A stretch of DNA of 64,000 nt from Dipteris shenzhenensis (Eukaryota > Polypodiophyta > Polypodiopsida > Gleicheniales), in the NCBI GenBank assembly GCA_047967505.1, contig CM106539.1; one strand, 5' to 3'. The position numbers and the translations under genes are program-made. The notes below the pieces were generated by a model. The model saw only the letters and a list, made by a program, of their open reading frames with translations. It ran no database searches and was not told the origin of the DNA. Shown here piece by piece: positions 23,946 through 35,675 of this stretch (its first letter is position 1; every line of letters starts with the position of its first letter).

Positions 23946-24525
23946 TTGGGGAATAATATATATGTATCTAGCACGTATATACCCAAGTATAAGAGTGGGA
24001 TCAAGGGGGAATTTTCTATATATGCCATTAAAAAAGGGGCCAAAGGATTGTTATGTCCTTTGATGCCTCCTTATCAAGGGGAAATTATTTATATATATGC
24101 CATTAAAAAATGCAAGGAAGCATCTTATATATATATCACTAAAAAAAGGGGGTTGAGGGACCGTTATCTTTGTTACTTAACTTAGGGCAGTTGTCAATAG
24201 AGTTATTTAGTGTCTACAAAAATTTTTCAAGTTCTATAGATTGTAATAATCTCCAAGGTGATGAGTGTGTGTGTATATTGGCCATCATATACTTTATGAA
24301 AGACTTCAACATGATCACATGTTTCCATTGGCCATCAATATGTTGACAAACTTGAAGCACAAAAGGGTCCCCAACAAGATGTGTGTGTGTTTTGGGGGGG
24401 GGGGGCATTTGTTATCCACCTAAAAGCATTTTTATGTGCTTTGTATGTGCATTTCAAATAGGGACATGAGTATTTTTCAATATGTGGACACGCCTAGAAG
24501 CCCAATATTTCCTTGGCTAGTCAAT
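23946..24525. other. unassigned sequence with simple repeats
   Basis: Three loose copies of tatatatgccattaaaaa occur between 24010 and 24150, and there is a G run near 24395-24406. No gene recognised. Confidence 0.45.
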
Positions 24526-24564
24526 TAAGTATTTCCTAGAAGCCCAATATTTCCTTGGCTAGTC
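24493..24564. repeat. 42 bp tandem duplication
   Basis: cctagaagcccaatatttcc followed by ttggctagtc occurs at 24493 and again at 24535. Confidence 0.9.
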
Positions 24565-26025
24565 GGTCAAGGATATTGCCCTCTTGGACTTGTTCAAAGT
24601 TTGTGCTATTCAACCTCTCTTTTGCCAGGGAAAAGATCAATCTCTTGTAAATGATAGCTAGAATGGAGGCCGATTTGTCTATAGAAGTGATCAAGAAATT
24701 GGCCTTAAGCCAATCAACATTGCTCATTACATCATAAGAGTGAGAAAAGGTAGAAGGGAGTCCCTTTCTAGGGAACTTAGAGTCAATTAGGTTTTTCAAA
24801 AATGCTTTTGTGTGTTCCTAGAATGGCATCGTAGGATGGCCAAGTTGGTCCATGTCCTGTTTCCCTACGAACATGACCAATTGATTCCAAGCATCCATTA
24901 TAGTATCAAGTGATCCTTTGACATTAATTGGTTCCTTAGGGATGTGGTTCAAGCCTTTGCACATCTTATTTACTAATTGCCCATTTTGAATCAGTTTGTA
25001 TCCAATAATGTTATATGGTTCCAAGTATGGTTAACATAACGGGTTAGTTTCGGTTCCAAGCAATGACATGGAAGACCCCTTTCTCCCTTAGTATGGAGCT
25101 TACATTAGGTAGATCATCTTTAAGGAGGAAGAAACCAATCAATTTCTTCATCAAAAAACAATCCATAAGAGGGTAATCAAATTTCAAGATCATAAACTTT
25201 TTTCTTTCATTTTTACATTCAATTATCAAGGATAAATTTCCATGAGGGAGGGTCATGATACCTCTAAGGGTGTGGAACATACCTGCATCCAATCAATCCA
25301 TGTCATCATAAAGCAGATGCCTCAATGGCATCCTGTTGTTAGCACCTTGAGTATTATAAACCATCTTGCCACCTCTAAAGACCTTGGAAGGTCCGACCTG
25401 AGTATCGCCTATGTCCAAAGGGATTGAACTATTGGAAGAAAGTTGCCATTCAATTCTTCTTGGGGGTGGGGATTGCAATGGCTATAAAATCCTGCTCCTC
25501 CCAAAGCCTCCTCTTGTTTGCTAAAATATGACCCCCCTCCTTAAGGATCTGGTCCCCCTAAAATTGTTGAATCCTGCCCTCTTATTATCTTTTCTACATA
25601 TGAGCATACTCCAGGGAGGGATAAGGGAGTACAGCATAAAAGGGCTCCTTGCCAAGTTGTTCACTGCTGCTATGAGCATCAATTCCCTGATATACATGAA
25701 TGTGATAGAAGCTTTGCCAAATATGACCATGTCCAATATCTTCATAAATAGTAGAAATGAATTAAATGTAGCTGTTAGAAGTCTGCTCGAAAAAAAGGAA
25801 GTTAAGTTATTCACTATGTACCAAATTGCATGGTCAAACCATAGAGGTTGGGCTTTACATTCCAATTTCTCCTTGTTGCACCTACATTTTACATTTGGCC
25901 TACCAATATTGAAAATGTCATTGATGTATTTTGTGGTCATTTTCTCCGGCTCCAATATCTTGCTCCTGCACCTCCCAAATACCCCCATGGGTGACAAGCA
26001 TCTACCTACGGCAAACAAGGATATG
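24565..26025. other. unassigned sequence, target region of the small LTR element
   Basis: Several minus-strand open frames of 60-165 codons (for example 25521-26018) lack a recognisable domain. This DNA continues after the LTR element at 28280, so 24565-26030 plus 28280 onward is the pre-insertion sequence. Confidence 0.4.
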
Positions 26026-26030
26026 GGGGG
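26026..26030. repeat. 5' target site duplication GGGGG
   Basis: Five G immediately before the LTR start TG at 26031; the same five bases follow the 3' LTR. A sixth G precedes it, so the exact register is slightly uncertain. Confidence 0.75.
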
Positions 26031-26326
26031 TGATGGGATATCTCAAGGTGTATGCCTCAGGCACACCTTGGTTTCTATGTGTGAGTGCTAGAGGCACAGT
26101 TAGGTGCCCATAAGCACAGTTAGGTGATGGAGAGCCACATAGGATGATTGAGAGAATCTAGGAGCAGATTGAGGAGATGATTGAGGAGCTCTGAAGTCAT
26201 CAGTGATGTCAGTGAGCATGTATGAGGTGCCTACTTAAGGACCTCACTCTTCTTCATTCTACAAGCAAGTAATGCAAGTATTCTGAGTTTGTGTCCACTC
26301 TTTCCTTTCCTTTCAGTTTACCAACA
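26031..26326 (+). repeat. 5' LTR of the small element
   Basis: 296 bp, starts TGATGGGATATC, ends TTTACCAACA, followed without gap by the primer binding site. Contains a short imperfect internal repeat (gcacagttaggtg twice). Confidence 0.95.
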
Positions 26327-26338
26327 TGGTATCAGAGC
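26327..26338 (+). other. primer binding site (initiator Met-tRNA type)
   Basis: TGGTATCAGAGC directly after the 5' LTR, complementary to the 3' end of plant initiator methionine tRNA. The same site is used by the Copia element at 53385-59043. Confidence 0.93.
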
Positions 26339-27195
26339 CCTTTGATCCCCCTTGAGCCCATTTCTGCCACATCATCTTCTTCTTCTTCATCTTCTTCTTC
26401 TCCATTTTCCTCTTTCTTCCCAAAATCTTTGAGAGCTTGGTTCTCCACCTACAAACGACCATTGCCCAAACCCTCTGAGCTGGAAACTCCTCTAGTATGG
26501 GCGAACTTCCACCTGCAAGCAATTGAAGAAAAAACGTCTGTATTGGCTGCCATTCCCCAAACAGCGCATTTTTTGCCATTTCTTCTATTGCTCAATACTC
26601 CCTGCCTGCTCCGCCATTGCCTGAGCCCTCTTAGGAGTAGATGGGCGACCTCAAGACAAAGATTTTGATCCATTTTTCAGCTCATTTGGTTTAGTAACGA
26701 GGGAGAAATCGTCAAAACTCAGGTTCAGACTGTAGCAACTCTCCCGGGCAAAAGTGCACACCATTTCGTCCAACCTCTGTGCTGGACCCTCTCTGGTATA
26801 TGAGCTTTCTTTTGCTTTAGAAAGCCTTCTTTTCCTTGCTTTGAAGAGTGAGCTACAAGCCCTCCAAGTTCAGCCTTTTAGTTTTGACAGTTTTGGACAA
26901 GTTTTTGAAGATGATGCTACATAAAATGCTACTCTAGCATTTCTGGTTTTTTGAAACTTTCAATAACTTCAGTACAAGTGTGGCTTCAGTTTTTTTTTGA
27001 ATTGCTAGACCTGGTTTTGATTGGAAAGTATTCATTTTAGCCACCTCTATGAAGCATGTAAGAAGAAGCATCATTGTTTGAAATTTGGTCACAAGACTTT
27101 GCTACATTAAATGCTTATATTCTGAAGCATTTCAGTTGTTATTCTAAGCCCTGTAAGAGAGAAGACACTACCCAATACCTGGGTTAGACCCTCTC

Positions 27196-27603
27196 ATGGC
27201 TTGCTTATGCAAAATATGTGAAAAGCCAAAACATAAAGCAATGTCTTGTTATGCTACAAAGGATGAAAATGTCAACCTGACTTCCTTGTTGAAGATTGCC
27301 AAAACAATGGTTGCCAAAAAGGAAGCAACTACAAAGCCAAAGATCTACCCTCTCATGGCACTTTTATTTGACTCCAAGTACAAGAAAAAGATGAAGGTCA
27401 GATACCTAAGATATGCTTCTCTACACAACTATGGAGATGACAAGATAATTGTTCTCTTGAAGGATATGATTTCCAGATCCACTTGTTCTATCATAGTACC
27501 ATCTTATAAGGCACTAGACACTGCCCATGTGGTAAGACCTTGCCTTAACATGGATATTTTTCCTCCACAAGATGAGGCATCCCATGAAGATTATGCATTT
27601 TAA
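27196..27603 (+). CDS. small Gag-like protein with N-terminal CCHC zinc knuckle
   Basis: 135 codons from ATG 27196 to TAA. Residues 5-18 read CKICEKPKHKAMSC, an exact CX2CX4HX4C nucleocapsid knuckle. The rest is Lys-rich (LLKIAKTMVAKKEATTKPK) and then unremarkable, ending QDEASHEDYAF. In retroelements such knuckles bind packaged RNA. Unlike a normal Gag, the knuckle is at the N-terminus and no capsid domain precedes it. The ORF is intact and is the longest open frame of the interior outside the LTR edge. The start could lie further upstream if an intron exists. Role in packaging the element is inference. Confidence 0.6.
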   Translation: MACLCKICEKPKHKAMSCYATKDENVNLTSLLKIAKTMVAKKEATTKPKIYPLMALLFDSKYKKKMKVRYLRYASLHNYGDDKIIVLLKDMISRSTCSIIVPSYKALDTAHVVRPCLNMDIFPPQDEASHEDYAF

Positions 27604-27967
27604 ATCATCTCTATGTATGCTCCAGATCTCTCTTTTTATGTCAAGGTACTCAGCCTGGATAGTCCTCCAAAATGAATGAAAATAAACTATTGTGTTTTGT
27701 GTGTTTTGTAAACACCTCTAGTCACCTTATGATGTAGGCCATGTGTATGTTTTGCTCCATGGTACCTCCTGCAGACATTGTGTGCATGTACATGCAGGGG
27801 AGATAACCATTGGAAGGTCTTTTTGTATCCCTCTTTGCTTACCTTACACCCATGGGAACCCTTGCTAGCATGAGAACCTAGCCATAGATTTATCCTTGAC
27901 CACCATGAGATGGCATGAGAAACTATGAGACTAGATGTATCCTTAACATAGCCTGAGGCATTCCCTT

Positions 27968-27978
27968 GAGGGGGGGTT
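27968..27978 (+). other. polypurine tract of the small element
   Basis: gagggggggtt immediately before the 3' LTR start. Confidence 0.8.
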
Positions 27979-28274
27979 TGATGGGATATCTCAAGGTGTA
28001 TGCCTCAGGCACACCTTGGTTTCTATGTGTGAGTGCTAGAGGCACAGTTAGGTGCCCATAAGCACAGTTAGGTGGTGGAGAGCCACATACGATGATTGAG
28101 AGAATCTAGGAGAAAATTGAGGAGATGATTGAGGAGCTCTGAAGTCATCAGTGATGTCAGTGAGCATGTATGAGGTGCCTACTTAAGGACCTCACTCTTC
28201 TTCATTCTACAAGCAAGTAATGCAAGTATTCTGAGTTTGTGTCCACTCTTTCCTTTCCTTTCAGTTTACCAATA
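27979..28274 (+). repeat. 3' LTR of the small element
   Basis: 296 bp, matches the 5' LTR at all but about five positions; ends CCAATA where the 5' LTR has CCAACA, so the terminal CA has become TA. Followed by GGGGG. Confidence 0.95.
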
Positions 28275-28552
28275 GGGGGAAAGCTACCAAAGTATGGCTA
28301 TACATGAAGGGAACATCAAATTCCTATGCAGCCCTCTTAGCTTCAGTCTTTATTGTCTTTGCATCCTGCACCATGTCCATTAAGAAGAGCCAAGTGTCCA
28401 CATAAAAGGGTGCAAGGAGATTCATGTCATGTAAGTCCCACACACTTTGTTGTCATGTGCCATTAGCTTTGCCTCCAACATCTTATGCCATCTTTGACTT
28501 GCAATCTCACTCTCACCTAAAGTTCTTCACCTGTCACCACAATGCCAAGGAT

Positions 28553-28707
28553 ATCTCCTCATTAGGGGCTCCAAAATAGTGATAGGTGAAACCAAGGGAC
28601 TATCAGTGACCACTATAACAGCTCTTCAAGTGGATATCTGCTCATTGAGGGCTCCAAAAATAGTGACAGGCCAAACCAAGGGTGACTACTATAATAGCTC
28701 TTCAACT
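28553..28707. repeat. about 82 bp imperfect tandem duplication
   Basis: Two units share ggctccaaaa-tagtgatagg-type text and end agctcttcaa; the second unit has a small deletion. Confidence 0.8.
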
Positions 28708-28709
28708 CA

Positions 28710-30620
28710 GAAACACAATAAGAGCATCACAAATGAACCCATAACCTGCACATTTTATGAACCTCTCAATCGCTTGCAACATCCCATGCTCTCTAGACTG
28801 CGCTATAATGGAAACACAACATAATATAGGCAATCTTCAAGTTGATTTCCCAATAGACTTAGACTTGAGAGTTCATGTCACCCTCATGGAGCTCCTTTGC
28901 TATCATTTCGGCAGGCATCATGATGGTGGGAGTAGGAGTGGTGAGGAGTTGGTTGCATGTGAATGCAATGGGTTCTTGAGTCCCAGTTGGACCACAAGAT
29001 TATACAGAGGGTTGGAAGAAGGGTTCATGGAAAAATCTTTGATGTTAAGCTCATTGATAAGTGAGTCATGATGATAATCTTGGGAGTTGGTACACGTGAG
29101 GGAATGGGAGGCTAGGAATCAAGTGCGGAAGGTTAATTGGAGGTTGAATGAAAACTGTGTGAAATCTTGTTGAATTTTGATAGAGTTTTCCCCTCTTTAC
29201 TATGGCGGGGGTAGGGGGGTAAGGGATGGGGCTAGGGGCTGGTCCTTTTATAGTTTTCACTATCACAAAGGTGCTGACTTACAAGACGGGGTGCCTGCAT
29301 TAGCTGCCAAGATGGGGGTACCAAATGCAAACCGTAAATCCTTGTGAGTGTCTAAGGACTCCTATCTCCTATGAGTTCAAAATTGAGGTGAGTGAGTTGC
29401 CTATCCTATAGACTCATCTAGACCTAGACTTGAATGCTCATGCATCATGGGTCCTCCCTTTAGTTTTTGTGACTTTGTGCATAGCTGAGTGGAGCACCCA
29501 TTGATTGTGCTAGCCACCTTGGCCAATAGATGAGGTGAAGTACTATCACTTGAAGATGAGCTAGAGATGCCCATATACTACCTTTCTAGAACTTTGTCCT
29601 AGTGGAGGTGTGCAAGTTCTTGTGGGTTGTGCCCTAGTTCTACCTTTCTAAGGTTGCCGTGATCTAGGCAACTTTGGACCTTGATATGAACGGATGTAGA
29701 AGAGGTTCTTGTGGTGCTCCTCCATTCAACTACTTGGTACACTCTTGGAGCCTCAATACATGGGGCCTCATGTTATTGTTGAAGAATTGGAGAGTTTTGG
29801 TGGGAGAAGAATCTATGGTGGGTTCTCGTGGTGTTGTCCCCCTAGGAGCTTGTTCTTATGGTTCTACCTTGGGATCCTTTTTGTTGCTGATTCTTGGGTC
29901 TTGCCTAGGGCCATGGAATCAATTAAAGACCCGATTGTGCTTGTGCACCTTGGAGCCCAATTTTGGCATCGGTCCTAGGACCTTTCCTTTGGGGTGGAAT
30001 CCTTGACATGTTCTTGTGTCTCTGCTCCCTTTGCGGAAGCAGGTCTTTGTGGGGCTGTCCTAGGTGTCCGATCCACCATGGATCATTCCTCATTTGTCCC
30101 AATTGATCGAGTTGTGGGTCACAGGGTGTTGTGGCCAATCGCCTTTGGGTACTTAGGGATCAAACTTATTGTTGTCCTTGGTAATAGCATTGTACCTTCA
30201 AGAGCTATTTGCACACCCATTACAAGTGTGATTTGTGGCTACACCTATGCAGCTAGCTTCTATGTCGAGGCTTAGGGAAGAAAATGGGCCTTGAGGAAGA
30301 GACTAAAAGAGTGGGCCTTGGACATCGACACCTCTCTTTTCATACCCATATTAGCTCTTTGTTTGGCAGTTGGGGATTTTTCCTTGGATCTTTTGCCTCT
30401 AGGGGAGCTTGCCTTGAAGAGGTTGCATCATTTTGGTGTTTGGGCATGGACGAATTATATTTTGATGCCCAACAAAGATGTGGAAGCTGGCATGGCCATG
30501 AGCAGGATTGCTATCTCCTTGAACCCCTTTTTGTTCTTGTCCTCTTCATGAAGGAACACCATTGTAGTGTGCCCATCGTAGTTGAGGAGAGCTGTACACC
30601 GATGCCAATCGATTTGGCAG
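28710..30620. other. unassigned sequence
   Basis: Plus-strand open frames of up to 121 codons (29674-30006, 29994-30275, 30284-30649) overlap in several frames and show no recognisable domain. No transposon ends seen. Confidence 0.4.
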
Positions 30621-30929
30621 TCAGTCTGCCATCACCAACCTCTTTCTAGTGTCACATGTTCTTGAATCAAGGCTTGTAGGCATTACATAAAAGCAAACTA
30701 GGACAACTAGGTTATTAATAGTGACTTCCATCACAAAATATCCTAAGGCACAAATATTTTTACCATTTACGGTGTGTACATCTTCAAGATGGGGAGTCAA
30801 GGGTACCTTTGGAAATTGTTCCCATTGTTCTTGCAAGATGAAATTGTTGCTAGCTCCTAGGTTGACGAGTGCATCGCATGTATGTACTGCCTTGTTCTTC
30901 ACTGTTACATCTACTATTATATCATCCAT
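30621..30929 (-). pseudogene. retropepsin-like fragment, catalytic Asp lost
   Basis: Reads MDDIIVDVTVKNKAVHTCDA then LVNLGASNNFIL, the retroviral-type protease active site normally LVDxGAS(x)NF. Asn replaces the catalytic Asp (AAC at 30861-30863, preceded by GTC, so a CpG loss can explain it). It lies after the Gypsy integrase in minus-strand order, although protease normally precedes reverse transcriptase. It therefore belongs to a second element or a rearrangement. Confidence 0.75.
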
Positions 30930-31156
30930 TTTTTGAGTTCAAGAGTAGCTTTTAGAATAGACATTTGTCTTCTTTGTCTTAGTTTGGTGTTTCCCATCCG
31001 AGCTTCTTCTATGGCTTGATGTTTCATCCTTGCTACCTTAGCTTTAAGCTCCTTCTCCCTATGGATAGCTTTCATGGTTTGCAAGCCATAATTACACTTT
31101 AGTTTACTACCATTAAGGTCATGCCATCCATCTCTACTCCATCGAGGGTAGCTATT

Positions 31157-31665
31157 CTACATGCGCCTTATGGAAAGATCTCCACCCACATGGTAGGGGC
31201 CTATGCTCATGTATTTAAGTTTGAGTTTTGTGTTATAGATGCTATAGAGGAGCGCTAAGTCTAAGTGTTCCCAATTCGAGTGACTAGCCTTGGCCGTGCA
31301 AGTGAGTATGAAACAACAAGTCTTGTTGGAGCTCTCCGACAAAGTGCTGGCCCATTGGGTAGTATGGTGAGGATTTGTAGTGGATTATCATAAATTCACT
31401 GGTTAGGATTGCCATGGTTTTGTTGAGGAAATGGGTTCCTCTATCACGAACCAACTCCAAAGGGAATCCAAACCTTGTTATGACTTGTTCATACAGGAAT
31501 TTGGCTATAGACCTTGCATCCACTCTTTTGGTAGCCCTGCCCTCCACCCACTTTGGGAAATAATTGGTGGCTAGTATAATATACATGGCTCCCATTCCTA
31601 TAGCTGTTAGGCTAATCAGGCCAATGAAGTCTATGCCCCACTTTTCAAATGGTTGGTCTGCTATA
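31157..31665 (-). pseudogene. Ty3/Gypsy integrase core, decayed
   Basis: The minus strand reads QPFEKWGIDFIGLI (first catalytic Asp), YFPKWVEGRATKRVDARSIA, GFPLELVRDRGTHFLN (second Asp) and YKSSPYYP. The block with the catalytic Glu (SESSNKT) follows in another frame near 31340, so one frameshift separates it. The enzyme would insert element DNA into chromosomes; this copy is broken. Confidence 0.9.
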
Positions 31666-31984
31666 GTAGTCCCATTAGGTGCATCATATCATCTTTGTGT
31701 GGAATCTTGGCTCTTTAAGTATCACGTCGTTTAGTGAACTCAGCTGTGTCTACAAAGAGAGAATGTTGTGATAATTAACCCCGCTAGAATGTCACAAAGA
31801 CATTGGAGAGCCAAAATATCATCACCTTGGATGCGAACACACCCCATTCCATGGGGTGGTGAAGGCGGTTTTATGTTGATCCTCCGAGGTGATGGATACT
31901 TGATTATAGCTTGAGAATCCATCCAAGAAGTTATAGGCCTCCTTCTCCCCTACTACCCTTCTAGAGCGTGTTCTATGAATGGCA

Positions 31985-32315
31985 AAGGGTAATGATCCAT
32001 CTCATAGTAGAGCAACATTGACCTTCTTAAGGTCTATGCATACTCGAATCTTGTTCTTCTTTTTCAAGACTATCACTATTGGTGACACCCAATCCATATG
32101 CTCAATCTCATAGATGAATCCCACATCTATGAGGTTTTGTATTTCTCTCTTCCCTCATGATTAATGCATATTTGGGATTCATTGGGGTAAGGGTGTTGCC
32201 TCAGTGGTCTGGCATCATCTAGCATAGGTATGGTGTGATGCACAACTTTTGCTGGCACACACTTCATGCCTGTGTATTTCCAAGAAGTAATACTTGAATT
32301 CTTTGAGGAGGGCAA
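31985..32315 (-). pseudogene. Ty3/Gypsy reverse transcriptase, N-terminal part
   Basis: Reads HTIPMLDDARPLRQHPYP and HEGREKYKT, then in a shifted frame VGFIYEIEHMDWVSPIVIVL and NKIRVCIDLKKVN, the first blocks of Gypsy reverse transcriptase. The catalytic YxDD block and RNase H are missing. Less than 330 bp separate this from the integrase start, so most of the enzyme is deleted. Confidence 0.88.
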
Positions 32316-32889
32316 TCAGAACCTCTTCCTCATGCGAGGCAAGGTCATCAGCAAGACAATGAACACTGGTTGCAAATCAGCCCCTTCTAGTGCCAAGTTG
32401 ACTTCATTAACCTTAACTAGACTTGGAAGTCGTCGTCTTCCTTAGTCCTTTTGGCCTGTTGACAGAGAATCTTACAGTCCTCAATCGTATAGGCCCTTGT
32501 AGTGAGGAGGGACTTTCCTCAAATTCTCTTTGTCTTCACCATCTTCCTCCTCTACTATGGGATCAAGCTCTTCCTCCTCTACTTTGTCTTCATCATCTTC
32601 CTCCTCTACTATGGGATCAAGCTTTTGCTTGCCCTTATTTGATTAGGCTGGGTTCTTGGACTTAGAGGGTTTTGGACTTTTGAATTGCTCCCTCATTGCG
32701 GTGATGAAACCCATGAGAGCCCTAACCTTGCTCAAACAACATCCCCAGTCTGACGAGAACTCATGGTGAGTCGTTGTGGTGCCCACATAAGTCATCCAAT
32801 GAAGGTTTGACTTTATATGGACCTCCCCCTTACTGACCTTCTTGGGCTTCAGCATATTAAACATGCGTAGTGGCACTATTTTCTTTTGC

Positions 32890-33480
32890 CCTTCAAGTTG
32901 GGGGGTTGTAAGATAGAAGTCCACTCTCTCTGGGATGCCGACAGTCGCCAGGATATGCATCCAATTCTATTGAGAAATCCTGCTTGGGGAGAGGGGCATA
33001 CCACTGCTCATCCTCCTCCTTACTATCTGTCTCCGTTTCACATGCTTGCACCAATTTCAGAGATTCCAATATTTCAATGGTATCCGATTCAGCAGCAATA
33101 ACAAAAAGATGTCTTAATAGGGGATGGGCGTTGAACATATGAAGGTCCACCCTCATGACTTGGTCATCTTGGTGCAAATAAATGCGGTCCGACTAGCAGT
33201 CATGTACCAATCCAGACATTCTTAGGAAAGGTCTACCAAGGATAGCCTCATACTTGGGCTACTGTGTGAAGTCCATTACCATAAATTTGATGGGGTAGGT
33301 GAAATCAAACACCTTTACATCAATCCAACTTCTCCCAACACTCCTTGGTGCAAACACTAGCACCGTCTCCCCATCTAGTATTACCTCAACCTTTATGTTG
33401 CAGAAAGATATGGGGATTATCAGTTCATGTCATCACTCTCATAATATTGGCCAGTTTATTAATGAGTACTTTGAGAGATT
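32890..33480 (-). pseudogene. Gypsy protease C-terminal half and linker, decayed
   Basis: Reads KVEVILDGETVLVFAPRS then KYEAILGRPFL. ILGRPFL is the conserved flap-end motif of retropepsins in Gypsy elements. TAG stops at the KYEAIL side and shortly after break it. Downstream frames at 32643-32960 and 32893-33177 are probably linker sequence before reverse transcriptase. Confidence 0.65.
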
Positions 33481-33489
33481 CTGACCATC

Positions 33490-35200
33490 TTCAGGAGGTG
33501 GTAGGTCTTCTTCTGAGCTAGTAGTCTCCTAAGCTAGAATTTTCCCATTCATCCAATCAAAAAGGTCCCCCGGGATTCCTCCAAAGCAAGGAAGTTATAG
33601 GCATCTTAACTTCCATTGAGAGGATGGATGCTAGCCATGCTTATTGTGTGGTGTGCATAAGAGTTATTGACCCACTGGCAGTGGTTCCTCAAAGCCATAG
33701 AAGGGCATTTCATCCCCTTCTCCTAAGCTCTACGGGCAGGATCCTCCTGATCCTCCTCAAACATACACTGAAGGAGCTTCGGTTCCCCTATGACCATAGG
33801 ACTCTGAGGTACCTCCTCCATTCGCTCAGGCACCTGGAGTGCCTTAGAGCCTCTAGGGTGAATCAGGTGTCTGAGGTGGATAGTATTTGCCCCTCTGTTA
33901 GCCCTGAGCCTCTACTCAAACTTCCCTTTGCAATCACGCACCATGTTTTGCGCTTCTTGAAGCCTCTGTTTCTCTATCATTGGATCGAGATAGGCAATTC
34001 TTTGTGCATTTGGAGATGCCAAACCCTGAGCTTTCACTGGCTTGTTTACCTCCAAATAAGGTATAGGTGTTTGGAATTTGCCTAAGAATGCGGCTCACTC
34101 AGACAAGGTTGATGTGGCTAGGGTAGCAATATGGGTTTCCATTTTCCGAGCGAAAACCCCCAAGCGATGAGCGGACAAAAGGTGGGAGGGGTCAAAATAT
34201 ATAGGCTCAAGTCATTTTTGGGAAGCACAAAATTTCAAATTATTTCAAGGAATATATAAGTAAATATGAAATATTGATGAACAGAGATAGATATAAATAT
34301 ACCTTTATATGATATACATACATAATGTCCAAATGGTGACTTATTTTATGACTTTCAAATATCCTTTCTTTTCCTTTCACCATTGGCTGGATCATAAAAT
34401 TTTGAGCAAATATCCTCTTTATAGCTCCTCAGGATGAGCTTAAAAAAATATATAACGTCTTTTTAATAGACCCTCTAAGGATATTCTGCTAGGTTTGAAG
34501 AGCTTGCCCCAACACTATTCCGCCTGCTTGCTCCTGGCTCAAATTGAGGAGCTGTAAAAAGGAAAAATATTCAAAATTTCATGATCTATTCAATGGTAGG
34601 CTTAAAATTATAATTTTAATAGGTATAGAAGAGATAAATTGGAAATTTCAAAATATGAGAGTTACAACTTTTTACTAATTCATATTATGGTAGGAAGAAA
34701 TTCAGTAGGAGGGACCACATTTCCTTAAAAGTTTGGAGAATTGGGAATATTTTGAAAATACCTCCCTTGCCTTCCCATATTTGATAACGTATTAGAGATT
34801 AATTTATGATCAATAATAATGGCTTCAATTATGAGATTTTCAATATCCTTTTTCTACTCATCTAAGGAATATGGTATACATTGTTACATGAAAGCTTCTC
34901 AATACTTCAAATATGGGATTTCTCAAGCTAAGGGAAACCATTTTAAATCAATTGAATTACCATAATCCTCAAAAGAGAGTATGGTAGGAAGGGATTTATA
35001 GGAGTTTCTAAAGTGTTCACTATTTGTTCATATATAATGATAAATAAGTAAGTATATGGTTCCAAAATGAGAAATTAAGAAAGAATTGTATATTCCTTTG
35101 AAAAATATACTAGCATGGTTGGTATCAAACATTATCGATCGAACTTTTCTACTCATAGGTTTTTGCTCGAAAATGTGCACATCCCAATTTCCACAAACTT
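33490..35200. other. probable Gypsy Gag remnant, then unassigned AT-rich sequence
   Basis: On the minus strand about 33500-34090 contains Gag-like stretches (DPMIEKQRLQEAQNMV, FEEDQEDPARRA) interrupted by stops, in the correct position before the protease. From about 34090 to 35200 nothing was recognised. A plus-strand 153-codon frame at 33624-34085 is antisense to this and not believed. Confidence 0.4.
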
Positions 35201-35204
35201 AGAG

Positions 35205-35675
35205 AGAGAATGGCACTAGTTTCATTCTCCACAACATCATAGGGGTCTCCACAACCCCACAGGGACAATGGCACCAGCCATGGGGTTGTGGAGATTGATA
35301 TAGGTGCCATTCTCCTTATGTATCATCTCATACAGGGAGTAGCCTGATATGATGTTGTGGATAATGGCACTAGATTCTCTGTGGGGTTTGTGGCTATGAG
35401 TGCCATTCTCCATAAGTGCATAGGGAGAATGGAACCAATGCCATTCTCCACAACCCCCATAAGGAGATTGGCACGAGTGCCATTTCCATTACCATGTGAG
35501 GATATGAGAATGGTAGTATTGGGATTGTCCCTATGAGGTTATAGAGAATGTTATAGGTGTCATTCTCCTTATGAGATAATGGAGAATGGGGGCTCCCTAT
35601 GAGGTTATGGAGAATGGCATTGGTGCCACATGGGGTCATGAAGAATAGCACTAGTGCCATTCTCTCTATGCAGTC
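35205..35675. repeat. cluster of degenerate inverted and direct repeats
   Basis: About a dozen variants of gagaatggcac and its complement gtgccattctc, mixed with ccctatgaggttatggag-type text, in both orientations. Some adjacent pairs could form hairpins. No gene. Confidence 0.8.

Larger units (their letters stand above)
26031..28274 (+). mobile_element. small non-autonomous LTR retrotransposon with a zinc-knuckle ORF
   Basis: Complete structure of 2,244 bp: two 296 bp LTRs, a primer binding site, a polypurine tract and a 5 bp target duplication GGGGG (26026-26030 and 28275-28279). The LTRs differ at about five positions by eye, so insertion is recent. The 1,652 bp interior has no reverse transcriptase, integrase or protease. 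Its only candidate gene is a 135-codon ORF with a CCHC zinc knuckle (27196-27603). The element must be moved by enzymes of another element. It resembles the small gag-bearing elements called TR-GAG; being shorter and having only the knuckle, it may be a separate family. Confidence 0.92.

Noticed and set aside
26291-26668. 125-codon plus-strand frame at the start of the small LTR element
   Set aside because: It begins in the LTR, runs through the primer binding site and is Ser/Pro low complexity; not a credible protein.
31284-31595. ATNYF in the Gypsy integrase as loss of a catalytic Asp
   Set aside because: The catalytic Asp pair in this family lies in WGIDFIG and RDRGTHF, both present; the ATDYF Asp is not catalytic.
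33624-34085. 153-codon plus-strand open frame
   Set aside because: No domain, and the antisense strand carries Gag-like text in the right place before a Gypsy protease.
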